Below the pieces are notes generated by a model, which saw nothing but the letters and a program-made list of their open reading frames with translations, was not told where the DNA came from and ran no database searches. This document shows positions 1 through 46,527 of a stretch of 64,000 bases of DNA, one piece after another. Positions within the stretch are counted from its first letter, which is position 1. Every line of letters begins with the position of its first letter. The stretch comes from Flaccisagitta enflata (lineage: Eukaryota > Chaetognatha > Sagittoidea > Aphragmophora), in NCBI GenBank assembly GCA_965153355.1, contig OZ231127.1, positions 14,756,001-14,820,000 on the forward strand. The letters run 5' to 3'. A program made the translations under genes and the position numbers.

Positions 1-1406
1 CCAAGTCTCAGGAAATGATTCTTCAATTCAACATACAACACAAGTGACAGAGGTAGTGACTGAATTAACAACCACATCAATGAATAATGCTGCAACTACC
101 AAAGCAGCAGAGGTTATAACAATACAGCCAGAAAGTACCACGCAAGTGATGCATGCAGAGACTGAATCAGAGGTCAAAACAGTACAGCCAAGTGGTACTC
201 CAACTGTTACACAAATTTTGACAGACCAAGGGGCACAAACAACTTTGGCCAAAACTGAAGTCACTACTACTAAAACACCAGAGGTCATTGCTGCACAATC
301 AAATGTTACAACAAAAGTGACAAATGCAGTGACTGACCAAAGTGCATCTAATACTGAAGCCACAACTAATAATGCTGTGACTACTGAAACATCAGAGCTA
401 AAAACAACAGTAGATTCAACTGAATTACCTGCAACAGCAACAGCTGTGGTCTTTGTAGACACAAAGTCACCTTCAACACAGGTTAATGAGATACAGACCA
501 CAACCATGAAAACAAAACTTCCATCAAGTGCATCCACTGAATCACCCACAAAGAGTTCAACAGATTCTGAGGCTGTCACAAAAATGAATCCATACACCAC
601 AGAAACAGTCAATGTCACACCTATTGAGTCGTCCACAGCAGAAAATACACAAAAATCACAGCCAGAAAGTGAGACACCTGAAGTCACAACACTCGTATCT
701 GCCACTACCAATATTCCTCATACCAATTCATCATTAGGAGTTGAAGTAACAACAAAAACAGTTACAAACCGACCTTCAACCCATTCAAATGATGTCCAAT
801 CCACAACCAAAATAACACAACCTGAGGAAAATCTATCCACAGAGACAAATGAGGCAACCACCTTGAATGAAAAGTTTGCAACAACTCATGAAACTGTCAC
901 TTCCAGAGTGCAATCACTAGTTCAAACAACTGCTACTGTACAAACAAAACCGGAAATCGAGTCCTCATCAACACAAGCATCACATTTACAAACTCAGGCT
1001 CAATCCACAGTGATTCCCACTACCAGCTCCGCAACTCTTTTGACCACTCCTACTCCTCTTTGTCCATGTAAGAATGGAGGTTCATGTGATGAAAGGAGTG
1101 GTAATTGCATTTGCAAGGAAGGGTTCAAGGGAACTCATTGTCAGATTGAGGTACTGGAGATCAAGTTTTCCATTGGAGGTAATAACTCCTTTGCTCTTGT
1201 TCCTAAAAACGAAACAGAATTGCAAAAATTGAAGGATAGTATTTCTGCAAAATTGTCTGAAACCCTCTCGGCAAAAGTGACAGTTACAAAGCTGGAACAG
1301 GGAAGTATCAAGATCACTGCGGATGTGGAGGCCAAGGCAAACGAGACAAAAGAAATATCAGAGAAAATGGAGGCAGAAGTAAAAAATGAAACAATTGTTA
1401 TTCAAG
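1..1406 (+). CDS. Mucin-like EGF membrane protein, exon with Thr/Ser-rich stalk (partial 5')
   Basis: The frame is open from base 2, so the exon or protein begins upstream of the window. It encodes about 340 residues rich in Thr, Ser, Val and Glu with many TT and ST pairs, as in an O-glycosylated mucin stalk. Next comes a six-cysteine EGF-like domain (CPCKNGGSC at about 1060 through GTHC at 1140) and then about 90 residues with predicted beta/alpha character and NxT/S sites, placed where SEA-type modules often sit; I cannot confirm a SEA fold. The exon ends at CAAG|gtatgt (donor 1407) in phase 1 and joins the next exon in frame. Read-through would stop at 1432. A secreted or cell-surface role is inferred from the tail encoded at 3183-3505. 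Confidence 0.85.
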
Positions 1407-1586
1407 GTATGTTCAGAGTTGTAATTAAATGATGCAAACAGGAATTTACAAAAAATAGCAAATAGATAAACTATCATCATAAAAAGTTCTATGCTTACTA
1501 TTCGGGTTTTCTCATAAACAATTTGTAATTCATATCACACTTTTAATGGCAATTTATAAACTATAATTTCGATGTTCTCTTTTCAG

Positions 1587-1736
1587 TTGGCAATGTGGAC
1601 CTTTTTCCAATTCCCACTTCATATTCGGATGACAGCAAGTTTTTGGAATGTCAAAAGACTTGCAAAGGAAAGTGCAACAGGGCAACAGGACATTGCAACT
1701 GTAACAAGTACCAATTGGGAAAATATTGCGAAAAAG
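1587..1736 (+). CDS. Mucin-like EGF membrane protein, EGF exon 2
   Basis: The acceptor is ttttcag|TTGGC and the donor AAAAG|gtaag. The 150-base exon starts with two bases completing the codon left by the previous exon (GTT, Val) and ends in phase 1. It encodes a spacer and a cysteine-rich EGF-like unit (LECQKTCKGKC ... CNCNKYQLGKYCEK). The last 40 bases, the donor and the first intron bases are nearly the same as those of the exon at 2415-2537. Confidence 0.8.
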
Positions 1737-2185
1737 GTAAGAATTAGCAAAAAATGTTTTTTCAGCATCATTACTGATTAACAATTTTGAATAACATTAC
1801 CGATGAAATCCTGAATATTAGTGGGTCAGTAAAGAACTCAGTAATGGGTGCGGTAGTGTGATAGAAAATGTAACAGTTGTCAGAATACTATTTTGGCTTA
1901 AAAGAACAAATTATTCCCTTACTCAATAGAACAACGCCTCACCCAAAAAGCAACAATTTTAGGCATTCTAATTTTTATGCTTCATGGGTGCAACTTGAGT
2001 GATCCATCAAGTCAGCAAGCGGTGCATGTTTTAGTTAGGTAGTCTGTTGGTTTTGAAAGGCTAGACCAAGAAAAATGACCATGAATGATTGAATGATTAA
2101 AAAAAAAAAAAACCAAAAACCAAAGACACAAAATCATTTTGTAGGAAATTTCTCTGATCTGATTTCAATGCATCTTGATAGATGA

Positions 2186-2390
2186 TATACAGTAGATTCC
2201 ATCTAGACTCAAGATAACGGGAGCAAGCAGTATGGATCAGTTTAGACCATAGACTAACAAAAGGATGCTATATTCCCCATGATAGCTGGTTGCCATGGAA
2301 ACACATTTCCATGTATTCCTGCCAAAATATCAGTACTTTGAGAAATATTTTGAAGAAACATTGCTTAAAATCAAATCTGCCACGACTTAG
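2186..2390 (+). repeat. Solo arm of the 57-58 kb foldback element
   Basis: This stretch, in the intron before exon 3, matches 56961-57180 (and the inverted arm 57990-58178): TACAGTAGATTCC, AAGATAACGG, and the long shared block around GCTGGTTGCCATGGAAACAC. It lacks the telomere-like core. The match ends about 25 bases before the exon acceptor at 2414. Confidence 0.7.
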
Positions 2391-2414
2391 TTCTTTTCCC
2401 CGATTTTCTCGTAG

Positions 2415-2537
2415 TGAATCCGTGCGAAACTGTAACTGGGCCAACATGTCAGAATCACGGCATCTGCGCAGTTTTGGATGACGGCGGCTTCAATTGCACC
2501 TGTAACAAATACCAATTGGGTGATTTTTGCGAAAAAG
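2415..2537 (+). CDS. Mucin-like EGF membrane protein, EGF exon 3 (chimeric)
   Basis: The acceptor is ctcgtag|TGAATCC and the donor AAAAG|gtgag; it is 123 bases, phase 1 at both ends. It encodes an EGF domain beginning VNPCET and ending DFCEK. Its first about 95 bases are almost identical to exon 3183-3505, while its last about 35 bases and donor match exon 1587-1736. Skipping or including it keeps the frame, so it could be optional. Confidence 0.75.
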
Positions 2538-2744
2538 GTGAGAATTGGCAAGAAATGTTTTTTTTTGGCATGGGGTGTCTATGCGTGAGTTTCAAAATGT
2601 GTAGATACCCCTTTTCACCCTCATCATATTCATTTTGCTACTATGATGCCATGTAGATTTACTATGATTTCAGTTCGAAACAAATCTTACAACGCATACC
2701 AAGTGAAATAAATGAATGAGTTTATGCGAGAGGTGTCTACGCAA

Positions 2745-2840
2745 AATTGACCTATAGCTTGAGGGAACAAAACAGTCCCTGACTTAATAGAAGAACGCCC
2801 AACTCAAAAGCAACAATCTTAGGCATTCTAAAATTCTAAA
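2745..2840 (+). repeat. Intron segment duplicated from 1905-1985
   Basis: Both segments read ...CTTACTCAATAGAA(C/G)AACGCC...AAAAGCAACAAT(T/C)TTAGGCATTCTAA. They lie at a similar distance after exons 2 and 3, so the duplication that made exon 3 included intron sequence. Confidence 0.7.
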
Positions 2841-3028
2841 ATTTTCTAAAAACTTTCCAACTGGACCAACCCCAGGTCCGTATCTCAAACGGTTTTGGAG
2901 CTAGAACCTTCGCAAGAGAAGGTCCATATTGCAAATATGATTTTTTTTTTCAAAGGAAATGTGAAAATGAAAAAGCAAAGTTTTCATTTTGTCTCCAGAA
3001 GCTTCGCTCCCTCCTATAATCATACGGA

Positions 3029-3033
3029 ACAAT

Positions 3034-3084
<51 letters not shown>

Positions 3085-3128
3085 TACAACAACAACAGCT
3101 ACAACAACAACAACAACTACAACAACAA
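3029..3128 (+). repeat. (AAC)n microsatellite before the last mucin exon
   Basis: About 30 AAC units with a few AAT/AGC variants, ending about 55 bases upstream of the acceptor at 3182. Confidence 0.95.
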
Positions 3129-3182
3129 TGATACACCTGAAACAGTCACCACCTTTCTTCCTTTTTCCCCATTTTCCTGCAG

Positions 3183-3505
3183 TGAATCCGTGCGAGACTG
3201 AAACTGGGCCGACGTGTCAGAATCACGGCATCTGCGCAGTTTTGGATGACGGCGGCTTCAATTGCACCTGTCATCCGGCCTACACTGGAAAGTACTGCCA
3301 GCTGCCGACGGGTCAGCCCGGTCCTCCACGGGGCCGACCTGGCGAAGAAGAGGAAGAGGAACTCCGCGTGATCCGTTGGGAGATGTTCACGCTGCTCCTG
3401 CTTTTCTGCCTCCTCATGCTCGTCATCATTCTCTGCGCCATTCCTTGGTACAGATGGCGGAAAAAGCATCTTGATCGTGACAGTAGAAACAGAAGATATT
3501 TCTAG
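3183..3505 (+). CDS. Mucin-like EGF membrane protein, last exon: EGF, transmembrane, cytoplasmic tail
   Basis: After acceptor tcctgcag the exon encodes a calcium-binding-style EGF domain (NPCETETGPTC ... YCQLP), a short Pro/Gly/Glu-rich linker, one strongly hydrophobic span (WEMFTLLLLFCLLMLV onward, about 24 residues) and a basic tail of about 20 residues (WRKKHLDRDSRNRRYF) ending at TAG. This is type I topology: stalk and EGF domains outside, short tail inside. The TM segment and stop are clear; the ligand or function is unknown. Confidence 0.85.
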
Positions 3506-3830
3506 GCTCATCTGTTAGAGAATATTTTTGCAGGCCTGTATATAATTGAGTTTTTCCTTCGGGTTGGGGGGGGGGGGGGAAATAAAAGGGTTTGGAGATG
3601 GGGAAGGAAATCTAAGAGGGAAAAAAGAGAAAAAAAGAAAATTTGGGGAAAATATAATTTTTGACAGTACCAAATCATTAAAACTAGTTAGTAGAACACA
3701 ATCTAACGCCATCTAAATCTTAGCCTCACTGTTTTATTGCTATGTGGGGAAGAAAATCATAGATTTTAGAACGCGATGCGACTCGTCGCGAGGAAAAAAA
3801 TCAAAGGCAGAAGGGGGGAGGGAATCAAAA
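3506..3830 (+). repeat. Probable 3' UTR of the mucin-like gene, made of a dispersed repeat
   Basis: A 14-base G run is followed by AATAAA at 3581-3586, a candidate poly(A) signal 76 bases after the stop. The stretch from about 3530 to 3830 has inverted-orientation relatives at 25170-25445 and 58555-58805, sharing the blocks for TTTGGAGATGGGGAAGGAAA and GAAGAAAATCATAGATTTTA. The gene's 3' end therefore appears to lie in a copy of a dispersed element. Confidence 0.5.
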
Positions 3831-3956
3831 GCGACTCAATTATTACACCCCTGTAAACAAAAAAAGAACTCAAATGAAACGTCCAAGAGAACAGGATTTC
3901 TTTTTAGTCATAGATCATATTCATAATTCAAACAAAAACTTTAATGGATGTTTCTT

Positions 3957-4062
3957 TTTAGTTGCGGACACGCAACTCTTTAAGAGGCTTTGTCCGTCCG
4001 TCGGTCCGTCGGACCGTTGGTCCGTTGGTCCGTCGGTCCGTTGGTCCGTCACACTCGAGTAA
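3957..4062 (-). mobile_element. HINE-like element, hairpin-end fragment
   Basis: Read on the minus strand this is the 3' half of the family: GGAC array then the hairpin GTTGCGTGTCCGCAAC and A-tail at 3957. It ends at ACTCGAG where the next element begins, so the start half is missing. Confidence 0.55.
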
Positions 4063-4063
4063 A

Positions 4064-4505
4064 CAAGATACACGGGCCAAGACGGTGCGCCGGGCGTTAT
4101 TAATTCTTAGACCTATCCCTAGCTCCATCAGACCTATCCTGAGCTCTATCAGACCTATGCCGAGCTCTATCAGACCTATCCCTAGCTCTATCAGACCTAT
4201 CCTGAGCTCTATCAGACCTATGCCGAGCTCTATCAGACCTATCCCGAGCTATATCAGACCTATCCCCAGCTCTATTAGACCTATCTGACCTATCACCAGC
4301 TCTATCAGACCTATCCCCCAGCTCTTTCAGACCTAACCGTAGCTGATTACTATAGTGGATGAAATGACGAGTATCATCAATGATGAACGAAATGAGCTTT
4401 CAATTGATTTCAAACATTTTTAGCGATTTTTCATTAGAGCGTGACTGACGGACGGACGGACGGACAGAGCCTCTCATAGAGGTGCTATGGCGCACCGAAA
4501 AATCA
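4064..4505 (+). mobile_element. HINE-like element with GGTGCGCC motif pair
   Basis: It starts ACAAGATACACGGGCC and then GGTGCGCC (4087-4094). It ends with a GACG array (4447-4465) and the hairpin GGTGCTATGGCGCACC followed by A residues; GGCGCACC is the exact reverse complement of the start motif. The core is a tandem array of about 22-base units (4109-4335, CAGACCTATCC.GAGCTCTAT). Confidence 0.6.
4109..4335 (+). repeat. 22-base tandem array inside the HINE-like element
   Basis: Ten or so head-to-tail units of CAGACCTATCC(C/T)(T/G)AGCTCTAT. The units contain no stop in one plus frame, which produces a spurious repetitive ORF. Confidence 0.85.
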
Positions 4506-4554
4506 TCATATCATATTTCTGAATAATTTGCAGTGATTTTTGCTTCTTTTAGAG

Positions 4555-4680
4555 ATTTTCAACTCGAGCGTGACCGACCAACCAACCAACCGACCGACCG
4601 ACCGACCAACCAACCAACCGACCGACCGACCAACAGACAGAGCTAGTTATAGAGGTGCTATGGGGCACCTAAAAACGCGA
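4555..4680 (+). mobile_element. HINE-like element, extra 3' end in tandem
   Basis: A second GACC/AACC array and hairpin GGTGCTATGGGGCACC with A-tail follows directly after the previous element's 3' end, with similar sequence before the array (compare 4420-4450). This looks like a 3'-end duplication of the neighbouring copy. Confidence 0.5.
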
Positions 4681-4699
4681 AATACCTGTATTTAGGATG

Positions 4700-5038
4700 C
4701 TGCAGTTGGTATTGTTTTTGTGTGAGTGTGTTGGAGGGGGGTTGGAGGTGTGGTTGGGGTGAGGCTGGGGGTTGGATGCCCCTGCCCACCCGTCCGCAAC
4801 TATATTGTGACCCCGCGTCAATTGTTTCTTTGGTTGCGGACTCGCGACTCAAAAAGAGTATTTGTCCGTCCGTTCGTTGGTGCATCGGTCCATGACGCTG
4901 GAGTTCTGGGATGAAAACGCGCATTTAAGACGACGCGACGCGGTTATTATTATTTTCTTGTGTGTTTTTGTGTGTGTGTGCAAGGGGTTTACCCAATTGT
5001 CCGCAACCCTACTGTTACCCCGTGATGATTGTCTCTTT
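4700..5038 (-). mobile_element. Two HINE-like pieces, minus orientation
   Basis: At 4700-4822 there is a start end only (GTTGCGGACGGGTGGGCAGGGG on the minus strand). At 4832-5038 there is a fuller copy: hairpin with GTCGCGAGTCCGCAAC, GGAC units at 4865-4890, and start end GTTGCGGACAATTGG near 5007. Starts use ACAATTGACGCGGGGTCAC rather than ACAAGGCCGGATAC, so this is a sub-family. Confidence 0.45.
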
Positions 5039-5399
5039 TTGTGATGCTTTCTTTCTTAAACCGCGTACATCGCTTTTCCCGTGCGCCAACGCACTTCTGT
5101 AGCTCGCTACAAACGTTTGTTGGACTGTCGGTTGGTTGGTCAAGCTCAAATCAACTAGGTCGGATGAACAATGAGTAGTTGCTTGTGGGTGGGCAGAGGC
5201 AGTAATACGAGTACCATTTGACAGACTGCCGGACTCTCTTAGCGAGTGACCAAAAACGCCTGGCGCACCATCACTGCCCGTGAATCTGGCCTCGCTTCTT
5301 GTTGTATGATGTTTTGTCAACTTTTTTGGTGGCCTTGCATTTATTAAAATGATCACCTACGGTTTCAACTTTCTATTCATATTTCGACATTGATTTTCT

Positions 5400-5635
5400 T
5401 TACAACTTTTAATCGCTGGTTGAGCGGCTCTATTAGAGGATGTGTCCAAAGATCCGTAACGCGAAAATTTGGATGACGCAAAACCGGCTGAAATAGCGAT
5501 TTTTTAGCACTAAGGCTCCTGCCCAGCTGCAATATAGCCCCGCCCACCCCCACACTGCCCCTGCTCACTCGCATCACTGCCCCTGCCCACCCACCAGCGA
5601 CTTCTTATTGGCCGTGTCTTCGGCCTTCTTTTTCT
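5400..5635 (-). mobile_element. HINE-like element with GTCGCTGGT motif pair
   Basis: On the minus strand it begins AAGGCCGAAGACACGGCC, then GTCGCTGGTGGGTGGGCAGGGG, and ends GCCGCTCAACCAGCGAT plus A residues. ACCAGCGA is the reverse complement of the start motif TCGCTGGT, a motif pair not seen in the other copies. The internal array is weak here. Confidence 0.5.
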
Positions 5636-5639
5636 AGAT

Positions 5640-6102
5640 TATAGCGGAAACGATAACGGTGCAGTGTAGGCGCTTTCAAAATAGAAGTATAAATATGAAC
5701 TCATTTGTCGCTGTATTATCAATTCATCATGTTGAATGATTCGTGCGAGAGTTTCAATTTCTAGGGGAAAACTGTTTATTACAAAATTATATCAAATTTA
5801 TTTCTTTCATGTAACACGTATAGTTTCATTTTATAAAACTAACACTGGTGTGTTGATAACTTTTGTTAACTTTTGTTATCGATCAAAAGGTGAGTTTTTT
5901 CTGTAAAAAAATCCTATTCATATCCTAAAACTTACATTTCATTAACATGGCTGAGTAGATATAGCACAAGAAGGTAGTGAACCAAGAAGTACATCTGCCA
6001 TTAGCTTAAAAAGCTGTCGTGACAAATAACATCTTTTTATATGACTCTAATTACTATAAAGAATAACGTTATGGTCTCTGCGTTAGTCCATCTCAAACTG
6101 TC
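5640..6102. other. Non-coding stretch, nothing recognised
   Basis: AT-rich sequence between the element at 5400-5635 and a microsatellite. I see no splice-bounded ORF or repeat partner here. Confidence 0.5.
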
Positions 6103-6103
6103 A

Positions 6104-6330
<227 letters not shown>

Positions 6331-6514
6331 GTAGCCCACTTTCTCCGGTTTTCTTCGTGTAAATTGAAAAGTAGGCGACTACCAAGTGCCAAAAGCCGGT
6401 TGAGCATATAATGGGTTTTGGAAATGACATCAACGTGACAAAGAGAGCAACCATCTGAGTTTGAATTGATGTTGTCGATGTCGTCGTTGCCGTCATCGAG
6501 GTTTACATCCGGCT

Positions 6515-6515
<1 letters not shown>

Positions 6516-6566
<51 letters not shown>
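6516..6566 (+). repeat. (GA)n microsatellite
   Basis: A pure GA tract of about 50 bases, opposite in strand to the (CT)n 200 bases upstream, so the two could pair as a hairpin. Confidence 0.95.
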
Positions 6567-6567
<1 letters not shown>

Positions 6568-6989
6568 GTTTCTCTGGCAACGCTCCTGACGTGAAAACTC
6601 GAGCATTTTCATATTAGATGAATTAGCAAAGATATTTATAAGCTCGGCACGGAATGAAGTGCGCCAGCTTTTTCTCCAAGAAAAATGAGAGACGGAGTGA
6701 GTGCCGTGGGGTTGGATGATCCCGAATGCATAAAAACATTCAATACGAATTTAAGGTAATGGTGATTGTTTTTTTCACAGGTCCTAAGCTCTGCGAAAAT
6801 CTCTACGAAAGTCTCTACGAACTTATAGTATCTGACTGGCGTTGACAGAGCCGAGTAGTCCCGTTATCAATTCCTTTGCACCAATTCAATACAAATGATT
6901 TTTTTTCACAGCACAGCAAATTATCATCTTAGAATACTGAATTAACAGGGAAGAAAAGCGTACCTCTACAACTGTAATAGGCCGTTGGC

Positions 6990-7150
6990 CTGTGTTAACT
7001 TCAATGAGAATTTCATCTCACTGGGCAACTAGGTGCGTCATCCATGCGAATTTTGGAGAGGCGTAACGGGTCAACATACTGATGGACGGACTAACCGTCC
7101 AACGGACAGGCAGACTCTTTTCCAGAGACGTAATGACGCATCTGAAAACG
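6990..7150 (+). mobile_element. HINE-like element with GGTGCGTCAT motif
   Basis: GGGCAACTAGGTGCGTCATCC (near 7023) pairs with GACGTAATGACGCATCTGAAAA (near 7122); ATGACGCA is the complement of TGCGTCAT. Only a few GGAC units lie between. It is related to the copy at 18945-19118. Confidence 0.45.
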
Positions 7151-7806
7151 AAGCTCCACATTATATTGACGCAAAACATTGAAGATGATGTGGCTTCGAA
7201 ATGGCGCGTGTCCCCGGGCAGGAAGAAACCGCCTCCGTCTCTCTGCCTCCGTCTCTCTGCTTCCGTCTCTCTGCCTCCTATCAGTCACTTCCTCAACGTC
7301 ACATCGTTTACGTCACATCCGAAGCGTCATATAGGAAAATTGAGTACATTCGCTGGGGACTGAAACAGACAACTGGCCGGGCATGTTCAACAGTAGGCTG
7401 CAACTCTATCTCATACATCCATATTTCTTTTCAACCATGCGATGGTTGTTGGATTTACAATGGAATTGTACCCCGGAACGACGGACTTTCTGGATAATTC
7501 CTACAGAAATTCATGTATCGCTAGCTAGAGGGAGGATAGCCTATATGCGCAATGTGGTTCGAGAAATATCACTCCAATGATATCCGACCTGACACGACTA
7601 CGTCCCACAAGCAATGCAATGGAATGGATCTTATGAGGCACAAGTGAAAAAATACGCACAGTCCGAAAAAAAGTAGTATATATTTCTGAAGACTATCAAA
7701 ATATTCGAATGTAGAAGTTGATGATTGCAAAATAAAAGCAGAAGTTACTATCATACTGCGTTATTGTAATACTGCATAAAAAGATTTCCCGCACCGATCA
7801 TTTTTG

Positions 7807-42756
<34,950 letters not shown>

Positions 42757-42774
42757 GGTGGCAGGGAGGGTGAG

Positions 42775-42850
<76 letters not shown>
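42757..42850 (-). promoter_or_regulatory. 5' UTR/promoter-proximal (CT)n tract of the CABCOCO1-like gene
   Basis: On the coding strand about 70 bases of CT repeat end 20 bases before the ATG. CT/GA tracts at this position can act as promoter or 5' UTR elements; the transcription start is not visible. Confidence 0.45.
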
Positions 42851-43444
42851 GAGATGTTCTGAGAAAAGAAGCTTGACGGTGACGAGCCGACTTTGCTTTG
42901 CGGTTTAGCGTGAATTATTCGAGGAATTCATCTTTATCGGACATGTTTTCTCTTTTTTTTCTTATGGTTTATTTAATGATATTTCTTAAAGGACTCTTTG
43001 CTGTCTCCATTTTTATAAAGTGTGCACATTTTTATCTTGTTTTGCTCTTCAAAGGTATCTGTTTACCATTCGTATATTTATGGCTTTTCTTATAGTTCAT
43101 TTTTCTGAAAGACACATGCCTATCACTTTTTTTTTATTGGGCACATTCTTTATCTTGTTTTGCTTTTAAAAGATTTCTCTTTATAGCACGCCATATCAGT
43201 GTTTTTCATGAATTTGTTCTCTTCCATGTCGTGTTATCAGATTCAGCTTGTTATTTGTAATTCTGGAAAAAGGAAATATGTCGTTGACAGAATCTGTGGA
43301 TAGGTTATTGCGAAGTTGGCTTTTACGCGCATTCAATACAAATTCAAAAATAGCGTTTGTTGGAATTCAATGAATGAAGGACAAACAAATATAGGAGGGA
43401 ATAATGAATAAACGATTGTAATATGAGTGCATGATCATGAGTAA

Positions 43445-43618
43445 ACAAGGCCGGATACACGGCTACCGAAGTCGCATGCGGGTGGGCAGGGGCCATATTT
43501 GAGGTCACTAGACCATTTGAGCAAGAGCAGTAAAAATCATAAAAAAAGTAAAGTGTGACCAACAGACCGACCGACCGACAAAGCGGGGTGTAGAGTCGCG
43601 TGCACGCGACTAAAAATC
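43445..43618 (+). mobile_element. HINE-like element, GTCGCATGC motif
   Basis: ACAAGGCCGGATACACGGCT, GAAGTCGCATGCGGGTGGGC; GACCGACCGACCGAC; end GAGTCGCGTGCACGCGACTAAAAA. Start motif differs from the hairpin by one base (GCATGC vs GCGTGC). Confidence 0.7.
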
Positions 43619-43805
43619 CAATAATAAGTAACGCGGGCTTACCATATCGTGGCAATATCTTCGCTTCATGAAATGATAAATAACTACTTTCTATAATTAC
43701 TTCTAAGAGAGAAATATCGAAAGCACTGAATAATGAATTTACGAATAACTGAATAAAATAAAATCGACTGAAAGAGAATAAAGAGACGAATCCACTCAAT
43801 TTGTT

Positions 43806-44865
<1,060 letters not shown>

Positions 44866-44911
44866 CTATGCCAAGGAAAATGAACAAGTGCCCAAGTGAT
44901 CAAGTGACCTT

Positions 44912-44972
44912 AAATACCGCCCCTGCCCACCCGCCCGCGACTAGGGTAGCCGTGTATCCGGCCTTGTTGAAT
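44912..44972 (-). mobile_element. HINE-like start end only
   Basis: Minus-strand ACAAGGCCGGATACACGGCT, GTCGCGGGCGGGTGGGCAGG, then the similarity stops. No array or hairpin is seen to the left. Confidence 0.5.
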
Positions 44973-45229
44973 TAACAAACGACTTTTCACAGGGAAAAAG
45001 ACAGCTCTGACTTTCAGTAAAACACAAGGATTCGCTGAAACAAAGATGGACCGATAGAAAAGTTAATCAGCTTTTAACTATAGGAAAGCGCTCCGATTTC
45101 GTAGAGACTGATATTGAAGATAGATAAATCTGGCAATGTCAGGGTCAAATGATTATTGAATGCCGAGTAAAGAATCTTGTTAAAAAAGATGGGCTCGGTA
45201 TTTCAAACCATATTGCTCTAATGGAAAAC

Positions 45230-45852
45230 AAGGCCGTATACAGGGCAGCATTAGTCGTGGATGGGTGGGCAGGAGCGGAAAACCTAAATAGTCGCAAAAG
45301 CGTTAGATGGTCAGCGGTACCCGTGCCCTGCTTAAGTGGGTTCTGGTTGAAGTTGAGGGGTGAGCAGGGCAGCGGCCCCGAAGGGGTCGATGACCTATGC
45401 TTTCACACATATGGGGAATTTTCTCCTCCTCCTCCTCCGCACCCCTCCCCCCTCCCCCCAGCCTCCAGGCCCATATCTCAGCCTGGAGGCCCATATCCCA
45501 GCCTCGAGGCCCAAATCCCAGTCTTGAGGCCCAAATCCCTGGAGACTGGAATCTGGGCCTTGGGGTTGGGATTTAGGCCTTGAGGGTGGGATTTGGGCCT
45601 CAAGACTGGGATTTGGGCCTCGAGGCTGGGATATGGGCCTCCAGGCTGAGATATGGGCCTGGAGGCTGAGGGGAGGGGGGTACGAAGGAGGAGAAGGAGG
45701 AGAAAATTCCCCATATGTTTGAAAGAATAGGCCATCGACCCCTTCAGGACCGCTGCCCAAAAAGTGACTTTGAAACGGACGGACGGACCGACGGACCGAC
45801 GGACTGAGGGACCGAAATGTGGCTTTAAGAGTCGCGTGTCCGCGACTAAAAA
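45230..45852 (+). mobile_element. HINE-like element split by foldback element FB4
   Basis: Start ACAAGGCCGTATACAGGGCA, TTAGTCGTGGATGGGTGGGC at 45232-45275; after FB4 the copy resumes with GACGGACGGACCGACGGACC and ends GAGTCGCGTGTCCGCGACTAAAAAG. Joining the flanks gives a normal-sized element of about 150 bases, so FB4 inserted into it. Confidence 0.65.
45290..45772 (+). mobile_element. Foldback element FB4, different core
   Basis: Shoulder 45308-45370 (GTCAGCGGTACCCGTGCCCTGC ... GAGCAGGGCAGCGGCCCCGAAG), inner ends GGTCGATGACCTATGC...ATGGGGAATTTTCTCC and their mirror at 45695-45755. The core is 24-base CCTCCAGGCCCATATCTCAG units that flip orientation near 45545. Confidence 0.7.
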
Positions 45853-45999
45853 GAAGATAAAGAAGATGATGAGTAGGGAATTGGCGCAGAAAAAAAAAAG
45901 AAAAAAAAAGCGAGATCACAAAACCAAAAAGTGCGACAAATTTGTCATTGGCATTGTCTGCTATGATCACTCTCTGCACTCTCTAGAGAAAACTAGTCG

Positions 46000-46527
46000 G
46001 TCAGTGGACAAAACAAAATAGGCAGAGAGCTCACTCTATTGGCTTCGATCTAACCTGCTATTATTAAACAGGATGCTGTAAACAACAACTGGTTGTAAAA
46101 ATCACAGCCAGCTGTTATGCTACAAAGTCGGCAAAAATCCAACTTACATAGAAAAGAATGTGACTAGCATATTCATAGTCTTGATGAAATTCTGAGAAGT
46201 GTGACATGTCGCACTTAACTCTTTTTGTAAGAAATATCTTTTTAACATTGCATTATAACTAAATTAAACATTGATAGAAATTTTTATTTTTATATAAAAG
46301 TATATGTTGTGACATTTCAAACTTCTCAGAATTTCATCAGAATTATGAATCTGCAGGTCTCATTCTATTTGGGGAAAGTTGGATTTTTGGCAACTTTGTA
46401 ACTTGACAGCCAGCTGTAATTTCAACAACCAATTGTTGTTTACAGCATTCTGTTCATCATCAATGGGTTGGATCAAAGTCAACAAAGTGAGTTCTCTACC
46501 TATTGTGTTTTGTCCACTTACTGTAGT
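46000..46527. mobile_element. Foldback MITE with GTGGACAAAAC ends
   Basis: CAGTGGACAAAACAAAATAG (46002) mirrors CTATTGTGTTTTGTCCACTTACTG (about 46500-46523). Arms extend about 150 bases (GTAAACAACAACTGGTTGT; CAGCCAGCTGT). No ORF. Confidence 0.7.
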
